DNA of 64,000 nt from Stenocarpella maydis. Its lineage: Eukaryota; Ascomycota; Sordariomycetes; Diaporthales; Diaporthaceae. Both the position numbers and the translations under genes were made by a program. How positions within the stretch are numbered: the stretch's first letter is position 1; every line of letters begins with the position of its first letter. This document shows positions 1-10,707 of the stretch, one piece after another. The stretch lies in assembly GCA_002270565.1 (NCBI GenBank), contig NQMI01000073.1, forward strand, positions 1-64,000, read 5' to 3'. The notes under the pieces were generated by a model that searched no databases, had not been told where the DNA came from, and saw only the letters and a list, made by a program, of their open reading frames with translations.

Positions 1-105
1 GATTTACCCTCCCGAGTTGCCTATAGTTAACCCAGTAGCAATAAGAGCAGGTATATATAAGGCTGGTCTAATCTCTATATTAAGCTCGACGTTATTACTT
101 CGGCT

Positions 106-695
106 TGTTAACGGCAACCGCCTCGCAGGCGTTTGGTACTCCGTGCAAGGAGTTACCCTCAACTTCGGTGTAAGAGCTACCCTAGAACGTTCCTAGCAAG
201 GTTTACCCTAGACTGCGAGTCGGCCGATTTTCGCAGACGCCCAGGCGGTGCGGCACAGATGAGGTTGGTGGCCGTGAGTCGCTTATTTTGGCCTGCATTT
301 GCCCCTTAATTCAGACCTCTGCATTTCCCTTATTTCTTACTTAAAAAGTTTATAACTTAGTGCATTGGTTAGCCTGATTTCTGAAGTCTGTATGTACCTA
401 ATTTGGTCATTGCTAGGGCTGTGGTAGGCTAGTGTTTCGGAAAGCCACAGATGTGGATTGCAAAGGGTGAATTTTTCGGCATTTGCAAATTTGCACCAAA
501 GCCTACCGCAGCGTGCCCAGGGTGAGACGACGTCGCAGGGTATATAAGGAGGGCTTACAGAAGCCCCAACTTTCATTCAATACAAGTGTGTCCAGCCATG
601 TCAATCGTGCCGAATTCGCCCTCAAGAGCACCATACTGCGACGCTGCCGAAACACACGCTGAGCTGAATGCTATTTTATAGCACAAATTCATCAG
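106..695 (+). repeat. LTR-like dispersed repeat, copy A
   Basis: This ~590-bp block is repeated at 762-1362 and 29302-29894. It starts TGTTAA and ends TTCATCAG, and holds three back-to-back ~25-bp units built on GGAGTTACCCTAGACTT. Further in is a TATATAA box followed about 5 bp later by the perfect hairpin GGGCTT-ACAG-AAGCCC. A Pol II promoter inside a repeat with a TG start resembles a solo LTR. I see no target-site duplication around this copy, so it may adjoin more element sequence to the left, or its flanks may be decayed. Short open frames inside it (for example 337-576, minus) are fortuitous. Family assignment is inference. Confidence 0.6.
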
Positions 696-761
696 AATTT
701 ACTCTTAATAAATAAATATAAAACTAAAACAACCCTGAGTAATAAGCCTTGATTATAAGAA

Positions 762-1362
762 TGTTAAAAACGAAACGCTCAGCCAGGCCTTTGGCTACTC
801 GTGCAGGAGTCTACCCTAGACTTTGTTGTAAGGAGTTTCCCTAGACTTCCTAGCAAGAAGTTACCCCTAGACTGCGAGCGGCGATTCGCCCTAAGTACGC
901 CCAAGGCGTGCGTGACGCCGCAAGATGAGTTTTGGTGGCCGTGAGTCGGTTATTTTGGCCTGCATTTGCACCTAATTCAGACCTCTGCATAACCCTTATT
1001 TCTTACCCAAAAAAAATATATGACCTAGTGCATTAGATAGATTGATTTCTGAAGTTTATACTGCTACTTAAATTGGTATTTGCTACGGCCTAGCGTTGGC
1101 TGGTTGCTTGCAACCAAAGATGGTGTGTTGGAGGGCGAATTTTCCGGCATTTGCAAATTTGCACCAGAGCCGAACGCAGCGTGCCCAGGGGTAAAACAAC
1201 GTCGGAGGGTATATAACGAGGGCTTACAGAAGCCCAACTTCTGTCAATCAAAAAGTTGTCCGGACCATTGTCAATTGTCCGAATTCGCCTCAGGGCACCA
1301 CACTGCGACCCTGCCGAAACACACGCTGAACTGAATGCTATTTTATAGCACAAATTCATCAG
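762..1362 (+). repeat. LTR-like dispersed repeat, copy B
   Basis: Second copy of the ~590-bp repeat, starting TGTTAAA and ending TTCATCAG. The 7-bp word ATAAGAA lies directly before it (755-761) and directly after it (1363-1369), which reads as a target-site duplication and fixes both ends. The TATA box and the GGGCTT-ACAG-AAGCCC hairpin are kept. It differs from the other copies by many small indels and substitutions rather than by C-to-T changes alone. No protein is encoded. A solo LTR or a non-autonomous element with its own Pol II promoter are the two readings. Confidence 0.65.
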
Positions 1363-2869
1363 ATAAGAAGATAGGATTCTTTAATATCTTAAAGAAACTT
1401 TTAGATATTGATTATAGATTTTTATTACCTAAAGGAATATCATAATACCTAGTTTTTTATATTTTACTATTAGAATTAGTACTTAAGGAAGTAAAACTTA
1501 AGATATAGATTACAACCCTTAATAACTATAGTAAAAAGTATAAAGTAAAAATAATTATAAACTTAAGATAATATTAGAATATTATAAAATACCTTATTAA
1601 GTAGAAAGGTTATAACTTAAGTAAAAATATATAGGAATTAGAGGGAAACTTAGTATATAATTAGGATAAGCTTAGGTAATATTACTCTTAGTTTACTATA
1701 AATTAACCTCCTAAAGCTGGAGAAATAACGTTAGATAAAATAAACCCTAACTAGTTAGAAACTATAAATAGAAGATCCACTAAGTCTACCTAATGGCCCT
1801 AGAACTAGATTAGTTATATAGTTTGACTGGTACTAATGTTAAATAGTTAGAAGGATTAACTAGTAAGAAACTTGACTAGTAGAGCCTATGCATGAAATTA
1901 ACTAGTTAACCAGCCGACTAGTAGAATACCGCTAGACTAGTTAATAACTTGACTAGATAAAAAGGTTTACTAGTTAATAACTTAATTGGATAAAAGGTCT
2001 ATTAGTTAGAGAATTTACTTGTAAAATTGTCTACTAGTAAAGCTAGGCACTAGATAAGCTACCTATAGGTATATTTCCCTTACTATTAATATCTAGGAAC
2101 TTTCCTAATTAGTATTTATATTTATTATAGAATTTTAATTAAAAATACTTACTTCTCCCTTAGAATGCAACTAGGCCTCCTATACTATTAAATTACTAAG
2201 TTCTTCTATAGAAGAATGATAAGTAGCCTTAGCAGATTACTTAATAATCTGTATACATTTAGCCTTAGCTTCCTCCTTTTCTATATAATCTAACTCCTTT
2301 ATATTATTAATATTATAATAAATAATATACATTATCTTATTATATTATATCTTCTTCTGCTTTTATAAATAAAGGACCTTTTTCTTAGTAGCTAATAACT
2401 TATTCTCCAACTTTTAATGTTACTCTATAATATTATAAAGTTTGGTACGATTAATACTCCAAATATTTTAATAGGAATGGCTTAGGCAAATATCTTTAAA
2501 ATAATAATTAGAATCTTATAATAATACTTAATAAGAAGTAATGTTATAGCCTTTATAAAAAGAATAAGAAGGTATAGAAATAGTATTCTGTAAAATAGTG
2601 AATAAAAGAAGATTATGATTTATGGTTTTTTTGGCTTTTAAACTATAAGGTTTAATGATTCTGGATGATATAATGGATTAGGAAGGCATGAATAAAAAGC
2701 CTAATGAATGGAAATAACTTATGGATTACTTTTAAGGATAGATATATTGGATATGAGTTATCTGATATATTTACTAGATAGAATGAATTTATTGGATATA
2801 AGATATCTAATATATCTAGCTAAGGAGATGGATTATATAGGCATATAATTATTATTAAGTAGATAGTAC

Positions 2870-3290
2870 CTAGATATAATAGCTCTTTATTAGTTAATTT
2901 AAGTATCTAAGTACTGTTCTTAGATAGCCTTACTGGCTTCTGATTAGTTATGCTTAACTATATATCCTATTACATCTACATCCAAGTGCCTTCCGAATAT
3001 AAACCCTATGGACTGAGTTTACTATTTGAAAACCCTAGTGATCATTATACTAGCGCTCCTAGTAAGCTACGCTAAACAGATAGACTACATAAACCTGTAA
3101 TTATTACTACTAGATATCATAGTTTAGGATAGCTCTTTAGTAGTTAATTTAAGTATTTACCTAGAAATAGCTTTAACGGCTTTTAATTACTATTTTTATA
3201 TTGCTTAAAATGATTTCACATTAAACGCTCCTTAAATATAAACCCGCTCACTAGGTTTTTTAGCCAAGAACCAGCTGTGATCGTCATATA
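2870..3290. repeat. diverged ~180-bp direct repeat pair
   Basis: The stretch at about 2870-3060 and that at about 3108-3290 share the order of several words: ATAGCTCTTTA followed by TAGTTAATTTAAGTAT, then ATATAAACCC, then an AACC..AGTGATC / AACCAGCTGTGATC-like end. Many differences are C/T or A/G, as expected of RIP acting on a tandem duplication. The borders are approximate. Confidence 0.4.
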
Positions 3291-4388
3291 TATATATATG
3301 GGGTTCTAGTTGATGGTTTTATAATTGCTTGCTTGATTGTTCTTTATAGAGGAAGCAGAGGCATTTTATATAACTAGGAAAAGTAGCCTCTTCCCCTAGC
3401 TTAGTTAGCTAGCTCAGCTAGTTAATAGGGCTGTATGTAATCTAATATGATAATATTCCAATAAAATTATATATTTATATAATATTAATAAAAGGTTAGT
3501 TATATTTTTTATAGTAAGAATTTATAAAGAAAAACTTTAATATATTATAATTAGTAATATATTCAATAAGGATTTATTTTTAATTTCATTAAATTTATAA
3601 ATATTAATAAATAATTCTTTATAACTTCATTATTAATTTATTTTATATTATAGTATTATATATAAGATTCTAAAGATTTAACTAGCTATATATATTCTTA
3701 TAAATTTATTTTATTTTTTTAAACTTTTAAGTAGCTTAAATTTAAAAATAAGTAAATAAGTATAGTTAGCACTAATTAATACTAACCTTTATTAATTATT
3801 TAGCCTTAAGTAGGTTCTAGGATTGATAGAAGGTAGTAAACATTGCAAAATTAATATACTTACTGATATGGTCCACTTACTGGTAAACCACGTTATAGAG
3901 ATTCCACACTTATTTATTTGTTACCTGGAATCGCATGATGCTTAGTGAATTCAATAGAGCTCTATATTCCTTGACAATATATCAGTGGCTATTAGGGGGA
4001 AGACTTGAAAATAAACCATGCCCCGGGGAACCCCACCTACGTCTGGAAGAGTATATTCATATAGTCAGGGTAAGAAGCAATTAGATCAGTAAGAGCGTAC
4101 TTACACGTGCGGGGTACTCTTTGAGCTAAGGACAATTAGACTCCAGTTGGCCAGCCTGGAGCAATGAGGTCTATGTGTCAAAGAGCAGCATTGGCGAGGA
4201 TATTTGTTATTGATCTAGAATAGTTTATAAATGGAATATTGATATATTATATGCCCTGACGGTTCGCTAGAATTCCTAGCCTCTAATGGGTAATAATGTT
4301 TGCGTATTAATTGATTAGTATAAATGCTAAGAAAATCCCTGATCTGTGGGAGAACCCTAACTCAGAGAGCCTAAGGGGCTTGGGAAGG

Positions 4389-4418
4389 GGGCCCTCCACC
4401 CGCGTGCGTGGAGGGCCC
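4389..4418. other. perfect 11-bp-stem hairpin
   Basis: GGGCCCTCCAC at 4389-4399 is the exact reverse complement of GTGGAGGGCCC at 4408-4418, with an 8-nt loop. It sits in non-coding DNA. A related GGCCCTCCAC...AAGGCCC arrangement recurs near 14655-14690, so this may be the remnant of a repeat family. Confidence 0.5.
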
Positions 4419-4424
4419 TCTGGG

Positions 4425-4434
4425 TACCTAGGTA
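4425..4434. repeat. palindromic 10-mer TACCTAGGTA, site 1
   Basis: Exact palindrome, one of five copies in non-coding DNA of this window. Confidence 0.6.
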
Positions 4435-5093
4435 TATGGAGGTCCCTCCTCTAGTACGGGAAGGGCCTTTCTTTGGGTCTGTAAAGGGATCTATTAGGTG
4501 GTGTGGAGAGGGTTTGTTAGAGGTGCGAGTGGAGCGAGTAATAAAGGCGAACTACCTCCATGCCTAAGTATTTAAGCTGTAATACCTAGATACTTGGACG
4601 AATAGCTCCAGGGGCCCGGCAGGGGCTTTCCCACTAGTATGAAGTAGCACCCCTATATATTTTAATTGCGCAGCCCGCGTCGCAGTCACAACGCGGAATA
4701 CGTCAGACTGATTGAATACATGTTAATAAACAACTGGGCTCTGGTACCCACTAGGTCACTAGTCTCTGATGCCAGTGCAATGTCGAGATCGCACTGATTA
4801 TCATGCCACAGTTTGGGGAACCCAGAATTGCTCTCAGATCATATTCAGACAGGGAGGGCCCAGCAACATACACCAACACACATCCTAATTAATTGAAACA
4901 GCCATTTCTGTTTCATTCCTAGCTGCATAAACCCAAGAGTAGGAACAGAATTCACCAAAACAAAAATCCTAAAGCTTGAAGCCAGGTCTCCCCCCTTTTC
5001 TTGTGTTTTTTCTTTTTTGTATAATTGGATTGATTAGGTACAGCAGGACGCCAACAGTATATGGCCATGCTCCTCACACCAGGCGCATATCCC

Positions 5094-6733
5094 CTACTCA
5101 TTAAGGAAAATGTCCGTTTCGGACATAAGATCGGGGTCGGTGATGTCATTGACAACGCCTTCCTCCTTCTCACCGCAGTTGGTGCATTTAGGATCCATGT
5201 CCCAGCTGGGCTTGTCGTTCTCCCACTGCCTGGCGTGCCAGTCCTGGCCGTCTTCACTCTCTTCTGAGCGTTTGACTTTTCTTGAGCGTCGCGGCAGTGG
5301 CGGCCTCGCGTTCAGGATATCCGGCGGGTTTATGATCGGCGTTGGGTCCGCGATCCGCGGCGCTACAATCAATCTCGATGTGGTGGTCGTGCTTGATGTG
5401 GTGGTGGTGCTCGATGTGGTGGTCGGGCTTGATGTGGTGGTCGTTCTCGATGTGGTGGTCGGGCTTGGTGTGGTGGTGGTGCTCGATGTGGTGGTGGGGC
5501 TCGATGTGGTGGTGGTGCTCGATGTGGTGGTGTGGCTTGATGTGGTGGTGTGGCTTGATGTGGTGGTGTGGCTTGATGTGGTGGTGTGGCTTGATGTGGT
5601 GGTGTGGCTTGATGTGGTGGTCGGGGGGACCACAGGAGAAACTGGTGGGTAAGGCAGGTAAGGTGGGTAAGGCGGGTAGTTGGGTGGTGCAGGATACTTG
5701 GGATAGTCAGGGTACTTTGGCCGGTCAGGATATTTGGGATAATCCGGGTACTTTGGCTTGTCAGGATATTTTGGATTCTTTGGGGGGTAGGACGGCGGCT
5801 CTTTGTCCTTGTACTCCGCACATAGGTAGACCACTAGGTCGGCGAAATCATCACAGGTCTTCTTGCCGCCATCGTCCTTTTCGTAACCTGTAGGTTCGGT
5901 CAGTGCCGTCCCACCTTCGAGGTGAAGATTCCAGTATACGTACCATCCGGCCAGTACTCAGACGCGCAGGAATCCTCTTCAGGCTTGAGGACTATCTTAT
6001 GACCGCTAAAGGGGTTGCCGTACTTTGTGTACAGATCATAGGAGACCTTCTTGTCTTCTTTCTTGTAGTAGAAGATGAGTTTCTCGTAGTCCTTGTACCA
6101 TGTGTCCTTGTTCTTGACGATCTCGAGGGACACACCGCCTGGCAAATACTTCTCGACGTACTCCTGGCGGCGGCCAATCTTGTAAGGTCCGTTTGTCTGC
6201 CAGGCAACAGACCACAGGTAGGCGTCGTACGGACAGAAGTTGATGACCTTTGCATGGCCATGACCCTCGTGGTGGTAGTCGGGCTTCTTGCCATAGTCGG
6301 GTTTCTTGTCATAGTCGGGTGCCTTTCCATAGTCGGGCTTCTTGCCATAGTCGGGCTTCTTTCCATAGTCGGGTGCCTTTCCATAGTCGGGCTTCTTGCC
6401 ATAGTCGGGCTCCTTTCCATAGTCGGATGCCTTTCCATAGTCGGGCTTCTTGCCATAGTCGGGAGTCTTTCCGTAGTCGGGAGTCTTTCCGTAGTCGGGA
6501 GTCTTGCCATAGTCGGGCGTCTTGCCATAGTCAGGTGTCTTGCCATAGTCAGGCGTCTTGCCATAGTCGGGCGTCTTGCTGTAGTCGGGCGTCTTGCTAT
6601 AGTCGGGCGTCTTGCCATAGTCAGGCGTCTTGCCATAGTCGGGCGTCTTGCTATATCCCGGAGGGTCACCGACAGCTTGGAAGCCCACCGCCGTAGCCGA
6701 CAGGCCGGCTAGGACGTAGGGAGAGAAACGCAT
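5094..6733 (-). CDS. secreted Bys1-domain protein with internal tandem repeats
   Basis: Gene model: exon 1 6733-5944, intron 5943-5888, exon 2 5887-5094, giving 527 residues. The 56-bp intron has donor GTACGT, branch CTGAC and acceptor CTACAG. Splicing joins ...SEYWPDG to YEKDDGGKKTCDDFADLVVYLC, which completes the Bys1 fold (Blastomyces yeast-phase-specific protein 1 family). Order of parts: signal peptide (about 1-20); about 22 copies of a KTPDYG-type hexapeptide (18-bp DNA units); Bys1 domain with the family-like VINFCPYDAYLWSV and NPFSGHKIVLKP; a Pro/Tyr stretch (PKYPDYPKYP); about 15 Thr/Ser units (TTTSSH), a likely O-glycosylated stalk; a dibasic KVKR site suggesting Kex2 cleavage; and an acidic tail. 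It is probably a cell-surface or secreted protein. The role of Bys1 proteins is unsettled. Repeat number is likely to vary between strains. Confidence 0.85.
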
Positions 6734-8433
6734 GGCTGGCTTTCTCTAAGCGAACTTGGCGAATGATTGCAAGTGAGAAAGTAGATGCTTAAAGAGAAGA
6801 AAGGAGGGAGGGAGACTGCCTCACAAGACGTGCGGACGGCCTATTATACTCTCATGCTTGCAAGGTCGCTGCGGTATCTTGTCATGATTGACCAAGTTCC
6901 TCCTCACACATGTCAACAATTTGTTGACATCCAACAGCCAATGCTGATATCATCATAAGGCTCACACAACTGCCTTCGACCCCGCTCCCAGCATGCGATC
7001 GAGATGAAGCACCTCGGGAGATCCTGGAAGCGTTATGTAAAAGCTTACCTTGGACAGAGTCCGCCGAGATAACCCGTCCTGCCGTCGTGGTTGGTAGCTC
7101 TCATTGGCATCCGTGCGAGAGACGGAGGCTTCCTCAAGCTGCCCTGGAGCTCGCCGTGCGACTAAGGTGGTAGGTAGCTGGCCCATATCATTGGTGTTTC
7201 TGTGCCTGAGGGTGCCCGGATATAGCAGGTTAGAGACGGAAGTCGGACGAGAACATATGATGTGCGCTGCTCCTTTGATGACTTTGTGGTTGGGGTGCGA
7301 GACGAATATGGGCATAAGGTCCGTTCCGAAGCGGACACTCGCTGGAGCGTCGCTGGCTCCACGATGCCATTATCCTAGGGCCGGCTCCATAGAGCTCGTG
7401 GACAGTGAGTGGGTCGCGCTTGAGCTCCTCCATCGAGCTTGAAGAGAGCTCAAGCTGTCGAAGCTAGACCTGAAGCTCACTCTCAACCAAGCTACTCTTG
7501 AAGCTCTTGGGGCATACGGCAGATTCTCGTAAGAGCTTGGTCGTCAGGCAGGTGGTGATTTGCACCAGTGAGCGCGAACCACGCGATATCTTGAATCGCG
7601 TAGCACCTTTAGCGGCGGGATCCCATTCGTCTGACAGGTGTCAGAAGGGCCGGTAGGGCGAACGGCGCCAGGGCGGTGGTTTGGAAGAGGAATCGTCTTG
7701 GCCACCATGGCCCCGGCTCCTGTCGAGCCGCTGCTGCTCATGGGGTTTGTGGCACTTCCCCGGTCACGTAGTGCAGAACAGAATGTCTCAGGCAAAACCT
7801 CTGCCCTTAGTACTAAACGGTGCTGCTTCCAACTAGGGCAGTCAGCATGCTGTTCCTGGGCCAGATTGAGAATCAAAAGTCAGTCATGACTGAAATCCAG
7901 GGCGGCGGATAAGGTGAGGAAGTGCATGCATCCTGCTAAAGGACCACGCAGCCTGGTTCCACCACGTGGTAAGCCGCGTGAAGTGCGCTCGGCCGACATG
8001 TCCATCACGGACATGCTCCCTCAGAGCCCTCTCTTGCAGCTGTCAGATGCCACAAAGGAACCACGAAAGTAGTGATGTAATCGAGACGGCCCTGTCGATC
8101 CGCTCAACGCCACACAGCTAGCGCGTCAATTCTGCCTCCATGAAATGGTCTGGGCGTCCACCGGCGGAGTGAGGACAAGCCAGGCAAGACGCTTCTGTTT
8201 CTGGCTGGTCCCCGCATAATATCGTCATGGATGTCTTTGAGTCAAACCAGGACGGGACATGACGTCCACGGCCATAAAAAGGGCCCTTTGCGCAGTGAGT
8301 ACCGCTTGGGTCATATCTTCGGCCTACCTGGGTATTCATTAGTGACATGCTCTGTCGTTCGTTGGGACTGATCCGACCACCACCAACGTGCGCCAAACAG
8401 ACTCGGACCCTCAGCCTCTCACCCCGCTCCAGC
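6734..8433. other. intergenic, upstream of the Bys1-like gene
   Basis: About 1.7 kb without a gene I can support. Several open frames of 60-120 codons exist, but they overlap each other on both strands and show no domain, signal peptide or splice structure. On the minus strand a TATAATA-like box lies at about 6842-6850, some 110 nt before the Bys1-like start codon, and a 19-bp palindrome lies further up. Confidence 0.5.
6911..6929. promoter_or_regulatory. 19-bp palindrome upstream of Bys1-like gene
   Basis: TGTCAACAA and TTGTTGACA are exact reverse complements around a single central T. The site is about 178 nt upstream of the Bys1-like start codon and outside any repeat. Its position and symmetry suggest a site for a dimeric transcription factor. 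Which factor is unknown. Confidence 0.45.
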
Positions 8434-8808
8434 ATGCCGTCGTCCAAGGGGAAGCCGACAGATCCCGAGCTGCGCGAGGAGCTCAAGGAAGGCAGGTTGC
8501 TTTTCTCTGATGCCCCGGGCGGACCAGGCTAATTCTGCTCGGCAGAAATCAAGCAGGAGCCAAACAAGTCAGGAGGTGGCGAGGGCCAGTGGGCTGCATG
8601 GAAAGTAAGATAACAAGCTCCCGGCCCTTCAGGACGGTGCTGACAGGTGAGAAGTTGCTGATGATCGCGTGTCCAGGCTTCGAAGCTCGCCAAGGAGTAT
8701 GAGAAACAGGGAGGGGGGTATGAGAACGAACCAGGGTCTAAGAACGAGCCGAGGAAGGGGAAGCCACAGCCCAAGAGCGACAGCAAGGAGAAGCAGACCG
8801 AGGACTGA
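8434..8808 (+). CDS. small conserved hydrophilic fungal protein (82 aa)
   Basis: Three short exons: 8434-8491, 8546-8604 and 8677-8808 (58+59+132 nt, 83 codons with stop). Intron 1 (54 bp) appears to be a GC-AG intron: donor GCAGGT after AAGGAAG, branch GCTAAT, acceptor GGCAG. Intron 2 (72 bp) has donor GTAAGA and acceptor CCAG. The protein begins MPSSKGKPTDPELREEL, continues GQWAAWKASKLAKEYEK and ends in a Lys/Glu/Pro-rich tail. It has no Cys, signal peptide or membrane segment. From memory, similar small proteins with a QWxAWKAxKLAKEYE core occur widely in Pezizomycotina without assigned function. Start context and frame continuity through both introns support the model. It is convergent with the glutaminyl cyclase gene. 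Confidence 0.75.
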
Positions 8809-9035
8809 TCGAAGGATGCAAATTTTCCCATTTAGTAAATGACTCTTAAAAAGATTCTTGGGGATCAAAGCCGCCCAGGACACGCCTAAACGCCGCGCAG
8901 TATCCACAAATACGGCCAAAGCCTTTGAAACGTCACATGTAAACCGTTTACCCGCACCTACCCGCACCATGTGTCCGACGGGGTGAATGCCGCCGCCATG
9001 TAGCGAAGATTCAGAAATGAGAAGTTCAAGGTGTA

Positions 9036-10212
9036 TCAGGCCCCCTCCTCCTGAGGCCACACCTCCATCATGTCGAGCCACTCGAGCGCAAAGGCGGTCG
9101 TGATCTTGGCCCAGTCGCGCACTGTCGGCATGTCAAGATGCTCGCCGTCGTCCTGCATCGTGTGCCAGACCTTCGGGAATGGTGTCGGGATTAGGTGCAG
9201 GACAGGCACGCCCTTGGCCATGAATGGAACGTGGTCGTCGCCCACCCAGGATCGCGAGAACTGAGTCGTGAGCTTCTCGGTGTCGGGCAGGAAGGGGCTG
9301 GCGGGCTTGGTCTCGAGGAGCCCCAGATCCCGCATGCGCTGCTCGATCTTGGCCATGGCCTTGTATGCCCAGTGTGTCGGGAGGAAGTAGGACGGGATCT
9401 TGGGGTCGGCGGAGCCTAGCAGGTCGAGGAGGACGAACAGGCTGATCTGGTTCAGGCGGTTGGGGAAATTGGCCATTGCCATTGTCGGCTGGTTCTCCCA
9501 GGAGTCGGCCAGGGACCTGTGGCGGGGGGGGGGGTTAGTGTTTTGAATTATGGCTGAGTGTCGTCGTAGCAGCATACCTGGCGCCATAGAGCGAGTCTGT
9601 GTCGGTCCAAGACACGAAGGCCTCCTCGCCATCGAGCAGTAGTATCTGTATGCCCATGTCCATGGCAGGTGTCCCGCCAAACTCGCCCAGGGCCACCATC
9701 TCGTCGTACATCTGTGTAAGATACTTGTCGATGCTCCTGGCCACGTGCATCAGCATCGCGCAAGGCGCGGCGCTGTCGGTGGCGCCAATGAAACCGTCGG
9801 GCGTGAGCTTGCTGTCGAAGTGGGCCACGAGGGTCAGGATGTTGGCCTGGCCCGTCTGGGTCCACGGCGGCTCCCTCTTGAATATTATATTGTTGAAGGG
9901 GACGTCCCTGGACCCGGTCGCGGGGGTCTTGGCGGTCGAGTTCTGCCACTCCGTCGTCCACTTGGGCAGCTCCCTGTGGAAGAAGTCGACAAAGTGCTGC
10001 TGGACCTTGGTGGAGCCGGGCGTCCCCGGTACGCGCGGGATCAGGATCGGGGCGAGCAGGGCGCCGCTGTGGATGTCGAAGTCGTCGTCGCTCGGCGCCG
10101 GCACGGCGCGCAGGAAGCTGTCGGAGAGGGGCGAGTAGGCGGCTGCCGTCATGAACAGCAGGAGGAGGACCAGCATCGGGGGGACGAGGCCCAAGGCGGG
10201 CAGCCGTTTCAT
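9036..10212 (-). CDS. M28-family glutaminyl-peptide cyclotransferase-like protein
   Basis: Exon 1 10212-9578, intron 9577-9517 (61 bp, donor GTATGC, acceptor CACAG), exon 2 9516-9036; 371 residues. An N-terminal hydrophobic segment (PPMLVLLLLFMTAAAY) is a signal peptide or anchor, so the enzyme enters the secretory pathway. Zinc-site motifs of glutaminyl cyclases are present in order: HFDSK (about 131), TDSAAP (about 145), DGEEAF (about 194), then DDHVPF and PFPKVWHTMQDD in exon 2. The family converts N-terminal Gln or Glu of peptides to pyroglutamate. The homology is to animal and fungal QC within peptidase clan M28. An in-frame ATG 66 nt upstream exists, but the MKRLP start puts the signal peptide at the N-terminus. 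Confidence 0.88.
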
Positions 10213-10707
10213 GTTGGGGAAGGTCGTCGGGGCTGTGATGGCGCCCTCGTTGTCATGCTGGGGCGGCGATGGTAGCAAGGTCCTGAAGGGAGGTCAATGG
10301 GGCCAGGTGACGATGTACTGGACTACTGTCTTGTTGTTGCTATCCACGAGAAATAAAGTGGTAGAAGACACCTGGTTGGATTTGCCGTGTGTGCCTGTGC
10401 CTGACTTGAGGATCCCCCCTGCAGCGTCTCGGATCTCGAGTCGAGTGGGACCCCCACGATCTCGCAGGAGGACCCTTGCTGCCCCTTCAACCAAGCACTG
10501 CAGCACCTCAAAACAACGCCATGCCATCACACCCAAACGCCTCAGCAATGCAGCCGATTTCCTGCCCCTGCCCCTTCTTCCGTCCAAAAGTCAACCAAAA
10601 TCCCCCACATTTCGTGTGTTCCTCTGCCTGAGACGGCACTTCCTTGTCTCTCTGGCAATCCGCTGGATCAAGCAATAGTGATCCGTGTATGGTCGAGCCG
10701 TCTCCCT
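10213..10707. other. intergenic, no gene seen
   Basis: About 500 bp between the starts of the glutaminyl cyclase gene and the end of the 2EXR gene, both on the minus strand. Open frames up to 175 codons run through it but extend antisense into neighbouring genes and have no recognisable features. It probably holds the glutaminyl cyclase promoter. Confidence 0.5.

Larger units (their letters stand above)
1370..4950. other. AT-rich decayed island, no gene
   Basis: About 3.6 kb of strongly AT-rich sequence with stops in every frame. A minus-strand stretch around 2100-2480 translates to a Lys-rich, coiled-coil-like tract with TAG/TAA at likely Gln positions, possibly a transposase tail, but I cannot name it. 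A diverged ~180-bp direct repeat lies at about 2870-3060 and 3108-3290. Composition recovers after about 3850, with a GC-rich hairpin at 4389-4418. Nothing here supports a functional gene. Confidence 0.6.

Noticed and set aside
1080..1359. 84-89-codon frames inside the 590-bp repeat (also at 337-576 and 29540-29861)
   Set aside because: The frames are not conserved among the three copies because of indels, and they overlap the TATA box and hairpin.
6275..6655. Regularly spaced repeats resembling a CRISPR array
   Set aside because: Contiguous 18-bp coding repeats without spacers, in a eukaryotic gene.
5110..6712. Several long open frames on both strands across the Bys1-like gene, rich in Val-Val-Leu-Asp, Trp-Trp or Ser-His-Ser-Arg
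   Set aside because: They arise from 18-bp tandem DNA repeats, which keep all frames open. Only the minus-strand spliced frame has a signal peptide and a Bys1 domain.
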